A stretch of 15,812 nucleotides of DNA from Firmicutes bacterium CAG:95. Its GTDB lineage: Bacteria > Bacillota > Clostridia > Lachnospirales > Lachnospiraceae. Every line of letters starts with the position of its first letter. The stretch's first letter is position 1. Both the position numbers and the translations under genes were made by a program. Below, piece by piece: positions 7,308 to 14,795 of this stretch. Below the pieces are notes generated by a model. That model was not told the DNA's origin and searched no databases. It saw only the letters and a program-made list of their open reading frames with translations. The stretch lies in NCBI GenBank assembly GCA_000438155.1, contig FR902888.1:20210-36021 (forward strand), in the 5' to 3' direction.

Positions 7308-8236
7308 GCGTGCTCCCCTCCTTTACCAAACGGCTTCGGCATGGTAATCTTCTCGATCAGAGGTACAAGAAGGTTGCCTAAAATAATGGCATAGGAAACT
7401 CCCTCTGCGGATGGTCCAAAGAGCCGGAAAACACCCGTCAGGATGCCTAGCAGCACACCATACAGATACTGTCCCTTCTTCGTGACAGGACGTGTCACAT
7501 AATCTGTTGCCATGAAAAATGCACCCAACATCAGACCGCCGCCGGCTAAGTGTGCGCTGATGAACGCCGGATCAAATCCGCGTCCGCCAAACAGACACAG
7601 GAATACAATAAAGGTCACAATGTAGGTTCCCGGTACTCTTAAATCAATGACTCCAAGCAGAATCAGGAAGCAGGCTCCGATTACAATGGCGATCATGGAG
7701 GTTTCACCGATTGTACCTGCGGTTTTACCAATAACCATTTTCAGGATATCCACGTTCTCTCCTGCCTTTAACTGGGCAAGCGGAGTGGCACCGCTATAGG
7801 CATCTGTATTAAAATTACACATGATGGATGTGTAGGAAATCAGCAGAAAGCACCGGGCACCAAGTGCCGGGTTCATAAAGTTCTGCCCCAGACCGCCAAA
7901 CAGCATCTTTACTACAAGGATTGCAAATATACCACCGACAACACCGATCCACCAGGGCGCGGTAGACGGCAGGTTTAATGCAAGCAATAGTCCCGTGACG
8001 ACTGCGGAATAATCTCCGATCGTCACCGGTTTATGCATCAGTTTCTCATAAATGTATTCGGTAAGCACTGTTGTTGCCACCGTAACTAAAATTAAAATCA
8101 GAGCATCCAGTCCAAAATTGTAAATACCGAACCCGGCAGCCGGAAGTAATGCAATAATTACTGCCAGCATGATATTGCTTGTCGTAATATGGGAGCGGAC
8201 ATGGGGATTGGATGATACCTTCATTAATTGACTCAT
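7304..8236 (-). CDS. rnfD: Electron transport complex subunit RnfD (covalent FMN, membrane)
   Basis: RnfD is a multi-helix membrane subunit of the NqrB/RnfD family that carries covalent FMN and is thought to take part in ion movement. I chose ATG 8236 (310 aa, MSQLMKVSSNPHVRSH) because GAGGAG lies 8-9 nt upstream; a longer frame from TTG 8269 would overlap rnfC and adds only basic residues. The flavinylation motif DAYSGATPL is present, with Thr151 as the predicted site. GLGQNFMNPALGARCFL and the late FFMATDYVTRPVT segment are typical of the family. The start lies 13 nt after the rnfC stop. Confidence 0.96.
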   Translation of the reverse strand: MSQLMKVSSNPHVRSHITTSNIMLAVIIALLPAAGFGIYNFGLDALILILVTVATTVLTEYIYEKLMHKPVTIGDYSAVVTGLLLALNLPSTAPWWIGVVGGIFAILVVKMLFGGLGQNFMNPALGARCFLLISYTSIMCNFNTDAYSGATPLAQLKAGENVDILKMVIGKTAGTIGETSMIAIVIGACFLILLGVIDLRVPGTYIVTFIVFLCLFGGRGFDPAFISAHLAGGGLMLGAFFMATDYVTRPVTKKGQYLYGVLLGILTGVFRLFGPSAEGVSYAIILGNLLVPLIEKITMPKPFGKGGEHA

Positions 8237-8249
8237 TTCCTTCTCTCCT

Positions 8250-9581
8250 CTACTTCTTTTTCTTGGCAAGCTGCATCCGGCGCATGGACTTGATGGTCTG
8301 CGTCAGAGGACGTTTGGCGGGGCAGATATAACTGCAGCAGCCGCACTCACAGCATTCCATGCCATTGTTCTTCACAAAGGCTTCTTCATCATAATGTTCT
8401 GCATATTCCGCAAGCTTTTTCGGAACCACCCTGCCCGGACAGACCTCCACACATTTACCGCAATTGATACATGCAGAAGGCTCCATGGCAGATACATCAT
8501 CCTTCGTCATACAAAGAAGTGCCGAGGAGGTTTTGGTTGTTGGTACCTTCAGGTCAAAAATACCGAAGCCCATCATCGGTCCTCCGGAAATGATTTTTAC
8601 AGGAGGCTCTTTAAATCCTCCGGCTTCCTCCACCAGTCCTTCATATAACGTACCGATTCTCACGCGGAAGTTCCTGGGATCTGCTATTGCATCTCCGGTC
8701 ACCGTGACAATCCGGTACATTAACGGCTTCTGCTCCATTACCGCATTATAAATAGAAATTACGGTATCAACATTATTCACAATACATCCCACATCGGCCG
8801 GAAGCATTGAGGAATTGATCGCACGTCCTGTTGCAGCAAAAATCAGCTGACGTTCTGACCCTTGAGGATACTTCGTCTTTAATGCTTTCACCGTAATCTT
8901 CGTTTCATCCTTCGTCAAATGCTTTAATCTCGTAATACAGTCCGGCTTATTATCTTCAACAGCGAGGATTCCTCTTGCGTTATCAAAAAGACTCAGGGCA
9001 ATTTTCAAACCGCCGATCAGTCTCTCCGGCTCCTCTAACATCTTCCGGTAATCGGATGTCAGATAAGGCTCGCATTCTGCACAGTTTACAATGACATACT
9101 CCATCTTCTCCGGCTCCTTCGGAGACAACTTCACTGCCGTCGGGAATCCGGCACCACCCATACCGACAATACCGGCCTTACGGATCCGTTCAAGCTTCTC
9201 TTCCCTCGTCATTGATGCATACTCTTCGGAATCAAAGTCTATGGCTGCCGGCCATTCCACCTCTTCATATGTCCCGTCATTCTCAATGACAATACTCATC
9301 ACATTGTCACCGGTCACCACTCTGCGGGGCTCAATGTTCTTCACGATCCCTGATACCGAAGCATAAATCGGTGCTGAAACAAAGCCCCCTGCTTCTGCAA
9401 TCAGCTGACCGGCAAGCACATGGTCTCCTTTGGCAACAACAGGCTTGGCAGGCGCCCCGATATGCTGGGATAACGGATAGACAAGCTCACCCTTTGGATC
9501 TACATCCTTAATCGGCTTCGACTTCGACATATCCTTGCCATCATAGGGGTGGATGCCCCCTGAAAATGTTAATCTTGCCAT
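8250..9581 (-). CDS. rnfC: Electron transport complex subunit RnfC (NADH/iron-sulfur)
   Basis: RnfC is the cytoplasmic subunit that exchanges electrons with NAD(H); Rnf couples ferredoxin oxidation and NAD+ reduction to Na+ or H+ export. The 443-residue protein starts at ATG 9581 behind AAGAAGG. The N-terminal barrel domain begins TFSGGIHPYDGKD. A glycine-rich nucleotide-site segment, GIVGMGGAGFPTAVK (137-151), and VNCAECEPYL follow. Near the C-terminus are two [4Fe-4S] motifs: C371-x2-C374-x2-C377-x3-C381 and C410-x2-C413-x2-C416-x3-C420, the second inside an unusually Cys-dense MECCECGCCSYICP. Length is typical of Clostridia. It is the first gene of the operon. The ion used (Na+ or H+) cannot be read from this sequence. 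Confidence 0.96.
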   Translation of the reverse strand: MARLTFSGGIHPYDGKDMSKSKPIKDVDPKGELVYPLSQHIGAPAKPVVAKGDHVLAGQLIAEAGGFVSAPIYASVSGIVKNIEPRRVVTGDNVMSIVIENDGTYEEVEWPAAIDFDSEEYASMTREEKLERIRKAGIVGMGGAGFPTAVKLSPKEPEKMEYVIVNCAECEPYLTSDYRKMLEEPERLIGGLKIALSLFDNARGILAVEDNKPDCITRLKHLTKDETKITVKALKTKYPQGSERQLIFAATGRAINSSMLPADVGCIVNNVDTVISIYNAVMEQKPLMYRIVTVTGDAIADPRNFRVRIGTLYEGLVEEAGGFKEPPVKIISGGPMMGFGIFDLKVPTTKTSSALLCMTKDDVSAMEPSACINCGKCVEVCPGRVVPKKLAEYAEHYDEEAFVKNNGMECCECGCCSYICPAKRPLTQTIKSMRRMQLAKKKK

Positions 9582-9605
9582 ATCTTACCTTCTTTCTAAA
9601 CATAT

Positions 9606-9636
9606 TCATAACTGTTCTGTACCCTCTCAGTTATGA
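9606..9636. promoter_or_regulatory. Inverted repeat in the rnfC upstream region
   Basis: TCATAACTG (9606-9614) and CAGTTATGA (9628-9636) are a perfect 9-bp inverted repeat around a 13-nt spacer, 25 bp before the rnfC start. It could be a regulator binding site or a hairpin in the leader RNA. There is no T-run after it, so it does not look like a terminator. Confidence 0.4.
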
Positions 9637-9686
9637 TGTATACTTAATAAATATAAACCTGTTCTAACTATACTAAATTTTTCGAT

Positions 9687-9704
9687 AAAATACTACAGTA
9701 TTTT
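9687..9704. promoter_or_regulatory. 18-bp palindrome, candidate operator of the divergent rnf/yprB region
   Basis: AAAATACTACAGTATTTT is two perfect 8-bp arms around AC. It lies about 105 bp from the rnfC start and 99 bp from the ATG at 9803, in an AT-rich 221-bp divergent region (9582-9802) where both promoters must sit. I do not recognise it as the site of a particular regulator. No convincing sigma-A pair for rnfC could be picked out. Confidence 0.4.
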
Positions 9705-9789
9705 TGAAAAATGTGTTACACTATTCTTGGGTAATTTTAAAATTGCTAACTGTAAAAAGCACTCAGAAATTACTGAAATTCCCTACTAA

Positions 9790-9795
9790 TATAAT
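9790..9795 (+). promoter_or_regulatory. Candidate -10 box for the YprB-like gene
   Basis: A consensus TATAAT lies just before the gene. No good -35 is found at 16-18 bp; a TTACTG is only 14 bp away. The expected transcription start (about 9802-9803) coincides with the first ATG, so the mRNA may have little or no leader. Confidence 0.4.
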
Positions 9796-9802
9796 CGAAT
9801 GA

Positions 9803-10921
9803 ATGGATTGTTATTTTATGAAAACAGAAGAAATCATTTTAAATAATTTCCAACTGAAATACCCTTTGGAACGTCTTGCCCTGCTTTCAGATATTTTGTT
9901 TCTGGATATTGAAACTACCGGATTTTTAACCGGAAGTTCAAGCATCTATCTGATTGGCTGTGCCTACTATGAGGATGGCAACTGGAAGCTCCGCCAGTGG
10001 TTTGCACAGACGCCCGATGAAGAAAGTGAGATTCTATCTGCGTTCCTTGCCTTCGCAGAGCCTTATTCCTATTTAATCCACTACAACGGCAACACCTTTG
10101 ATCTTCCTTTTCTTCGTAAGAAGGCAGATAAATACGGTATTTCCTATACCCTTTCATCCAAGAAAGGACTGGATATCTTCCGGAGAATTACTCCCTATAA
10201 GAATTTCTTAAAGCTCCCGGACTGCAAGCTCAAAACGATCGAAAGCTTTCTTGGGATCCACCGTGAAGACATCTATACCGGAGGGCAGCTTATCCAGGTT
10301 TATCACGACTATACCAGTTCCCATGATTATGATCTGTATCACACACTGATTCTTCATAATGCAGATGATATGAAAGGTATGCTGGAAACACTGCCGATCC
10401 TCTCCTACTACGACCTGTTTAACTGCAGCATCAAGGCAAGTAAGGCACAGACAAACTACTATAATGATATGCATGGTGTCCCGCGCAAAGAATTGATCAT
10501 CCGGTTAATTTTCGTCTCTCCCCTGCCGGTTGCAATCAGCTTCATGGGAAAGGGATGTCATTTCAAAGCCGAAGGCTACGAAGGAACCCTGGTTATTCCG
10601 ATTTATGAAGAAGAACTGAAATATTACTACGCCAACTACAAGGATTACTACTATCTTCCCTTAGAGGATACGGCACTTCATAAGTCTATCGCTTCTTTCG
10701 TGGATAAGGATTACCGGGAACAGGCCACTGCCCGGAACTGTTACACCCGCAAGATCTCCCTGTACCTTCCCCAGTGGAAGGTCATGGTAGAACCCTTTTT
10801 CAAACGGGACTACGACAGTAAGGATCTGTTCTTTGAATTGACCGATGACATCAAAAAAGACCGGCAGCTATTTTCCGATTATGCCAGTCATGTATTGAAC
10901 GCCATTGCCTTTCAGGATTAA
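9803..10921 (+). CDS. YprB-like ribonuclease H-fold (DEDD) exonuclease
   Basis: The 372-residue protein has an N-terminal 3'-5' exonuclease domain of the RNase_H_2/YprB type. Its acidic motifs are FLDIETTG (Asp35, Glu37), HYNGNTFDLPFL (Asp100) and HNADDMKGM (His185, Asp188/189), the expected DEDD set for two-metal catalysis on nucleic acid. The rest (about 200-372), rich in Tyr and Lys, matches no domain I recognise. Bacillus subtilis YprB is an uncharacterised protein next to the helicase YprA; no helicase gene is in this window, so the gene stands alone here. The start is uncertain: ATG 9803 has no ribosome binding site and may be leaderless, while ATG 9818 has only a weak GGA before it. 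Fold and catalytic class are fairly sure, substrate unknown. Confidence 0.85.
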   Translation: MDCYFMKTEEIILNNFQLKYPLERLALLSDILFLDIETTGFLTGSSSIYLIGCAYYEDGNWKLRQWFAQTPDEESEILSAFLAFAEPYSYLIHYNGNTFDLPFLRKKADKYGISYTLSSKKGLDIFRRITPYKNFLKLPDCKLKTIESFLGIHREDIYTGGQLIQVYHDYTSSHDYDLYHTLILHNADDMKGMLETLPILSYYDLFNCSIKASKAQTNYYNDMHGVPRKELIIRLIFVSPLPVAISFMGKGCHFKAEGYEGTLVIPIYEEELKYYYANYKDYYYLPLEDTALHKSIASFVDKDYREQATARNCYTRKISLYLPQWKVMVEPFFKRDYDSKDLFFELTDDIKKDRQLFSDYASHVLNAIAFQD

Positions 10922-10945
10922 AGGACTTCTATATAGTAATAATTA

Positions 10946-10953
10946 AAAACATA
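10946..10953. repeat. Target-site duplication, left copy
   Basis: AAAACATA directly abuts the left terminal inverted repeat of the element at 10954-11106. An identical copy directly abuts the right end at 11107-11114. Confidence 0.75.
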
Positions 10954-11106
10954 GTAACTATTCAGACCCCATTCGTAAAACCGTTGCTAACGCAACGTAG
11001 TTTACCTCATGTGGTTACTTCGCCATATAAATTATGCCAAATGTCCTTACGAATGCGAGCATTCGACGTCCATATTGTCATAATTTGCATGGCTCTGAAT
11101 AGTTAC
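10954..11106. mobile_element. 153-bp MITE-like non-autonomous element, probably IS66-related
   Basis: The element begins GTAACTATTCAGA and ends with its exact reverse complement (11094-11106). An 8-bp direct repeat AAAACATA abuts both ends, as expected of a transposition target duplication. It encodes no credible protein. Inside are two hairpin regions: GTAAA...CGTTGC-TAAC-GCAACG...TTTAC (10975-11005), and a long imperfect stem (11022-11043 with 11071-11093) with a CGAATG-CGAG-CATTCG hairpin (11050-11065) in its loop. Ends starting GTAA together with 8-bp duplications are features known for the IS66 family, so I infer mobilisation by an IS66-type transposase elsewhere. The family link is inference; the end structure is directly visible. 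Confidence 0.75.
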
Positions 11107-11114
11107 AAAACATA
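11107..11114. repeat. Target-site duplication, right copy
   Basis: AAAACATA follows the right terminal inverted repeat with no gap and is identical to the copy at 10946-10953. Confidence 0.75.
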
Positions 11115-11121
11115 CATGATA

Positions 11122-11152
11122 AAAGGAATGTGCTGTTATAACACATTCCTTT
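11122..11152. terminator. Bidirectional terminator between the convergent yprB-like and cheR genes
   Basis: A perfect 11-bp stem (AAAGGAATGTG with CACATTCCTTT) encloses a 9-nt loop. Its arms give an A-run before and a T-rich run after on both strands (CCTTTCTTTATCC on plus, CCTTTTATC on minus). It lies 38 nt beyond the cheR stop and after the MITE on the plus side. Confidence 0.75.
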
Positions 11153-11189
11153 CTTTATCCATTCTCTTCTGAATAATAATCTGAATGAT

Positions 11190-11972
11190 TTATTTCCCCG
11201 GCTTCTCATAAAAGAAGGAACTCTTCCGTTCATAACCAATCTCACGATAATTAATAATCTGCTCCGTGCTTCCGATAAACAGTAGGCCGCCCGGTGCAAG
11301 TGACTGATAGAACTTGCGGAACACTTCATCCTTCGCTTCTTCTGTAAAGTAAATCAATACATTACGACAGACGATGAGATGAAAGCCGGTCGCATAATCA
11401 TTCTTTAACAGATTCTGCTCCCGGAATTCCACTCTGGATTTAATCTGATCCGAAATCTGATAAGAAGGACCGATCTGTGTAAAGTACTTCTTCTTCAGAT
11501 CATCCGGCACAGCTGCAATACTCTTCTCATTATACAATCCGACCTTCGCCTTTGCTATAACCTGCTTGTCAATGTCCGTTGCAACAATCTTAATCTGATT
11601 GAGTGGCAGATGCCTTGATAAAGCCATTACAAGAGAATACGGCTCATCTCCTGTAGAGCATGCCGCGCTCCAGATCCTGAGATTCTTGCCAAATTTCTGA
11701 ATCATCTCCGGAATAATCTGCTTATCCATGGCTTCCCACTGATCCGGATTCCGGTAAAACTCCGATACATTAATCGTAAGATAATTAACAAACTCCTCAA
11801 ATTTTACTTTATCTGTTTTAAGAAGATGCACATAGGCTTCATAGTCATTGATTCCATTTTTGGAAATTAATGCATCAATACGCCGCTTCATTTGGCGTTC
11901 CTTATACGCATTTAAATCAATTCCTGTAAGTTGAAGCACTGCTGTCTTAAAACGCTCATAATCCCATGTCAT
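11190..11972 (-). CDS. cheR: CheR-type chemoreceptor glutamate methyltransferase
   Basis: CheR uses S-adenosylmethionine to methylate glutamates of chemoreceptors during adaptation. I chose ATG 11972 (260 aa), 8 nt from AGGAGG; the GTG at 11978 is only 2 nt from it. The N-terminal helical domain (about 1-65) contains the basic segment KERQMKRRI. TINVSEFYRNPDQW (67-79) begins the catalytic domain. The SAM-binding motif is RIWSAACSTGDEPYSL (99-114), ATDID (131-135) follows, and LIVCRNVLIYF (199-209) is the family hallmark. Length fits a minimal CheR without TPR or tether extensions. No other chemotaxis gene is in the window, and it follows rpsA, so it may be partly driven by readthrough. Confidence 0.93.
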   Translation of the reverse strand: MTWDYERFKTAVLQLTGIDLNAYKERQMKRRIDALISKNGINDYEAYVHLLKTDKVKFEEFVNYLTINVSEFYRNPDQWEAMDKQIIPEMIQKFGKNLRIWSAACSTGDEPYSLVMALSRHLPLNQIKIVATDIDKQVIAKAKVGLYNEKSIAAVPDDLKKKYFTQIGPSYQISDQIKSRVEFREQNLLKNDYATGFHLIVCRNVLIYFTEEAKDEVFRKFYQSLAPGGLLFIGSTEQIINYREIGYERKSSFFYEKPGK

Positions 11973-12007
11973 ATGCACTACCTCCTAATTGTTTATCTCA
12001 TACTAAC

Positions 12008-12047
12008 AGAGCCAATCACAAAAAACTAATACTTCATGATTGGCTCT
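12008..12047. terminator. Hairpin between rpsA and cheR, possible terminator or attenuator
   Basis: AGAGCCAATCA (12008-12018) and TGATTGGCTCT (12037-12047) form a perfect 11-bp stem with an 18-nt loop in the 112-bp gap between rpsA and cheR. There is no T-run after the stem on the minus strand, so termination may be inefficient; an mRNA end-stabilising role is another option. Confidence 0.5.
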
Positions 12048-12084
12048 TAAATGTTCAGATATTTTTATAAAATTCCAGATGAGA

Positions 12085-13242
12085 TTATTCTTCTTTTGTA
12101 TCCTCTGCTGCGATCACTGCATCAATATCTACTGAAACAACATCTGCATCATCATCCTTAGACGCTTCTTCCTTCTTCTCAGCCGGTTCCGGGGCAAGTA
12201 ATGCACGGATACTTAAGCTGATCTTCTTATCTGCTTCGTTAAAGTCTACAATCTTGGCAGTAACCTCATCACCAACCTTTAATACATCTGACGGCTTCTC
12301 GATATGATCCTTGGAAATCTGGGAAACATGAAGCAGTGCATCTACACCCTTCTCAAGCTCTACAAATGCACCAAAGTCAGTCATTCTTGCAACCTTACCG
12401 GTTACTACATTGCCAACTGCAAACTTGGTTGCTGCATCCTTCCATGGATTCTCATCTTCAAATTTCATGCTGAGTGCAATTTTGGTTCCGGAAATATCCT
12501 TAATAAAGGCCTTAACCACATCACCGGGCTTAAATACCTTCTTAGGATTCTCAACTCTTCCCCAGGACATCTCAGAGATATGAAGAAGCCCGTCTGCACC
12601 ACCGATATCAATAAATACACCAAAGTCTGTTACGTTCTTAACGGTTCCTTCAACAACGTCACCAACATGGATGCTCTCAAGAAGCTTCTGCTGCTTCTCC
12701 TGCTTTTCAGCTACAAGAAGCTGTCTGCGGTCACCGATATAACGTCTTCTCTTCGGATTGTATTCGCTGATTACAAATTCAATTTCCTGTCCTGCATACT
12801 TGGATAAATCCTTCTCATAGGAATCGGATACAAGGCTTGCAGGGATGAAGATACGAACTTCATCTACGATAACGCTTAAACCACCATCCAACACCTGGGA
12901 TACTTTGGCTTTTAATACCTCCTTGTTATTAAAGGCTTCTTCAATTCTCTTATTGCCACGGTCAGCAGCAAGTCTCTTGTAAGTAAGGGTAACCTGTCCT
13001 TCACCGTCGTTTACTTTAAGAACCTTAACTTCCATGGTATCGCCAGCCTTGATGACCTTGGTCAGATCCACATTCGGCTCATTGGTGTATTCGTTTCTGG
13101 TTAATACACCATCGGACTTGTAACCGATGTTAAGAATTGCTTCTTCAGGCTTAACATCAATGACTGTACCTTCAACAACCTCTCCTGTATGTATTGTCTT
13201 TAATGATTCTTCCAACATTTGTTCAAAAGTTAATTCTGACAT
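12085..13242 (-). CDS. rpsA: 30S ribosomal protein S1 (four S1 domains)
   Basis: The 385-residue protein has four S1 RNA-binding repeats at about 15-85, 105-172, 191-262 and 276-347. Repeats 3 and 4 are the most canonical (GTVKNVTDFGVFIDIGG and GKVARMTDFGAFVELEKG). An acidic tail follows. S1 helps the small ribosomal subunit bind mRNA; the four-repeat form is usual in Gram-positive bacteria, where the role is less strict than in Escherichia coli. ATG 13242 has a strong GAGGAGG site located inside the end of ispH, and the two genes overlap by 20 nt in different frames. In several Clostridia the same two proteins are one polypeptide. Confidence 0.93.
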   Translation of the reverse strand: MSELTFEQMLEESLKTIHTGEVVEGTVIDVKPEEAILNIGYKSDGVLTRNEYTNEPNVDLTKVIKAGDTMEVKVLKVNDGEGQVTLTYKRLAADRGNKRIEEAFNNKEVLKAKVSQVLDGGLSVIVDEVRIFIPASLVSDSYEKDLSKYAGQEIEFVISEYNPKRRRYIGDRRQLLVAEKQEKQQKLLESIHVGDVVEGTVKNVTDFGVFIDIGGADGLLHISEMSWGRVENPKKVFKPGDVVKAFIKDISGTKIALSMKFEDENPWKDAATKFAVGNVVTGKVARMTDFGAFVELEKGVDALLHVSQISKDHIEKPSDVLKVGDEVTAKIVDFNEADKKISLSIRALLAPEPAEKKEEASKDDDADVVSVDIDAVIAAEDTKEE

Positions 13243-14071
13243 AATTTTGAACCTCCTCGATAATATTGTTTGGGGTGGAAGCCCCTGCGGTAATACCCAC
13301 CAGAGAAGCAGCTTTAGGTAAATCTAAATGCAAATCATCCAGTGTCTGTATAAAATACGTGGCCGAACACTGTTCCCGACAAATTTCGTACAGTTTCCGT
13401 GTATTGGAGCTGTGCCGTCCACCTATTATTATCATAGCATCGACTTTTGAAGCAATATCTCTTGCTTCCGTCTGTCGCTCCTCCGTTGCGTTACATATAG
13501 TATTCACAACGATAATATTGTAACCTTTTTTTTCAAATATTTCAACTAATTCTTTAAATTTCTTATAGTTAAACGTTGTTTGCGACACAATACACAGTGT
13601 CGAATCCTGTTTTAACGGGATTTTTTCGATTTCTTCTGCGGATTCCACCACAAATGCAGGACCTTTGGCCCATCCCATAATTCCTTCCACTTCCGGATGC
13701 CCGGCATTTCCGATAATCACAATCTGCCGGCCTTCTTCACTTTCCTTTTGGACAATCTTATGAATCCGTTTCACAAAAGGGCAGGTCGCATCAACGCAGC
13801 TAAGTCCGTTTTCCTCAATCCGATCATAAATCCGCTTGGGAACGCCATGGGATCGGATCACCACCGTACCCTCCTTAAGACTTTGCAGTTCTTCTTCACT
13901 GTTGATTACCTGTACGCCTTTTTTCGCAAGGTCATTCACTACTTCTTCATTATGAATAATCGGTCCATAGGTATAGATCGGACCACCCTTTTCAATCTGC
14001 TCATACACCTGCTCGACAGCCCGCTTCACCCCGAAACAGAATCCTGCGCTTTTCGCAAGAAGTACTTCCAT
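13223..14071 (-). CDS. ispH: 4-hydroxy-3-methylbut-2-enyl diphosphate reductase
   Basis: IspH is the last enzyme of the MEP isoprenoid pathway; it reduces HMBPP to IPP and DMAPP with a [4Fe-4S] cluster. The 282-residue protein has the three cluster Cys: Cys12 in GFCFGVKRAVE, Cys97 in DATCPFVKRIH and Cys193 in CNATEERQTEA. It also has the substrate-binding motifs IIHNEEVV (His40), RSHGVP (His75), GNAGHPEVEG (His125, Glu127), SQTTFN, HSSNT and TAGAST. All key residues are present. The ATG at 14071 has AAAGGAG upstream and lies 12 nt after cmk. The C-terminus ends cleanly, with no S1 domains in frame. Confidence 0.97.
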   Translation of the reverse strand: MEVLLAKSAGFCFGVKRAVEQVYEQIEKGGPIYTYGPIIHNEEVVNDLAKKGVQVINSEEELQSLKEGTVVIRSHGVPKRIYDRIEENGLSCVDATCPFVKRIHKIVQKESEEGRQIVIIGNAGHPEVEGIMGWAKGPAFVVESAEEIEKIPLKQDSTLCIVSQTTFNYKKFKELVEIFEKKGYNIIVVNTICNATEERQTEARDIASKVDAMIIIGGRHSSNTRKLYEICREQCSATYFIQTLDDLHLDLPKAASLVGITAGASTPNNIIEEVQNYVRINF

Positions 14072-14083
14072 AGCTGTGCTCCT

Positions 14084-14740
14084 TTATTTACAAAGAGTAA
14101 GAATTGCCTGCACGACCTCATCAATGGTCATGTTGGAGGAATCTACAAGCACCGCATCCTCTGCCTGCTTTAACGGGGCGATTTCACGGTTCATATCCTG
14201 CTCGTCCCTCTTTGCAATATCCTCTTCGATCTGATGAATATCGCAGCTTACGCCCTTCGCAGTAAGCTCATCGTAACGGCGCTTTGCCCTCACTTCGACA
14301 CTTGCGGTCAGATAGACCTTCACATCCGCATCCGGCAGCACGCATGTCCCGATATCACGTCCATCCATCACGACGTCATTCTGCCTGGCCAGTTCCTTCT
14401 GCAGCTGGGTAAGACGCTCCCGGACCTTCGGATTCTTACTGGTAAGGGACGCCATGTTTCCAACCTCCTCGGTACGAAGATACGGATTCACGTTCTCTCC
14501 GTTCAGAAGAACAACCTGCTCTCCACCCACATACTGAATGGTAATATGTGCTCCCCGGCATTCTCTGGAAACTGCTTCTTCATCCTTCGGATCTACCTGC
14601 TTTGAGAAAAGATAATATGCCATGGCGCGGTACATTGCTCCGGTATCCACATAAATAAATTCCTTTAACCGGGCGACCTTCTTTGCAATGGTACTCTTTC
14701 CTGCACCGGCCGGTCCGTCAATTGCGATCTGATAACTCAT
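14084..14740 (-). CDS. cmk: Cytidylate kinase
   Basis: Cmk phosphorylates CMP and dCMP to the diphosphates using ATP. The 218-residue protein has the P-loop GPAGAGKST (9-17) and the VDTGAMYRAM segment (31-40). The NMP-binding region includes EEVGNMASL, and GRDIGTCVLPDADVK (127-141) and the lid motif RDEQDMNRE (178-186) follow. Length is typical. The ATG at 14740 has AGGA at a suitable distance. It sits 55 nt after the flavoprotein gene and 12 nt before ispH, consistent with one operon. Confidence 0.96.
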   Translation of the reverse strand: MSYQIAIDGPAGAGKSTIAKKVARLKEFIYVDTGAMYRAMAYYLFSKQVDPKDEEAVSRECRGAHITIQYVGGEQVVLLNGENVNPYLRTEEVGNMASLTSKNPKVRERLTQLQKELARQNDVVMDGRDIGTCVLPDADVKVYLTASVEVRAKRRYDELTAKGVSCDIHQIEEDIAKRDEQDMNREIAPLKQAEDAVLVDSSNMTIDEVVQAILTLCK

Positions 14741-14795
14741 TGATCTGTCCTGCTTTCTTCTTTTGTATAGTTATATCATACCTTACTGCTCTATT

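Noticed and set aside
8237..8269. Longer RnfD start at TTG 8269
   Set aside because: It overlaps the end of rnfC and adds a short basic peptide; ATG 8236 has the ribosome binding site.
9582..9802. Rex (NADH-sensing repressor) site upstream of rnfC
   Set aside because: A TTGTTAA-type inverted site separated by four bases was looked for and is not present; the palindromes found have other sequences.
10984..11172. Short plus-strand open frame over the MITE
   Set aside because: It spans inverted repeats and the terminator hairpin, so it is not credible as protein coding.
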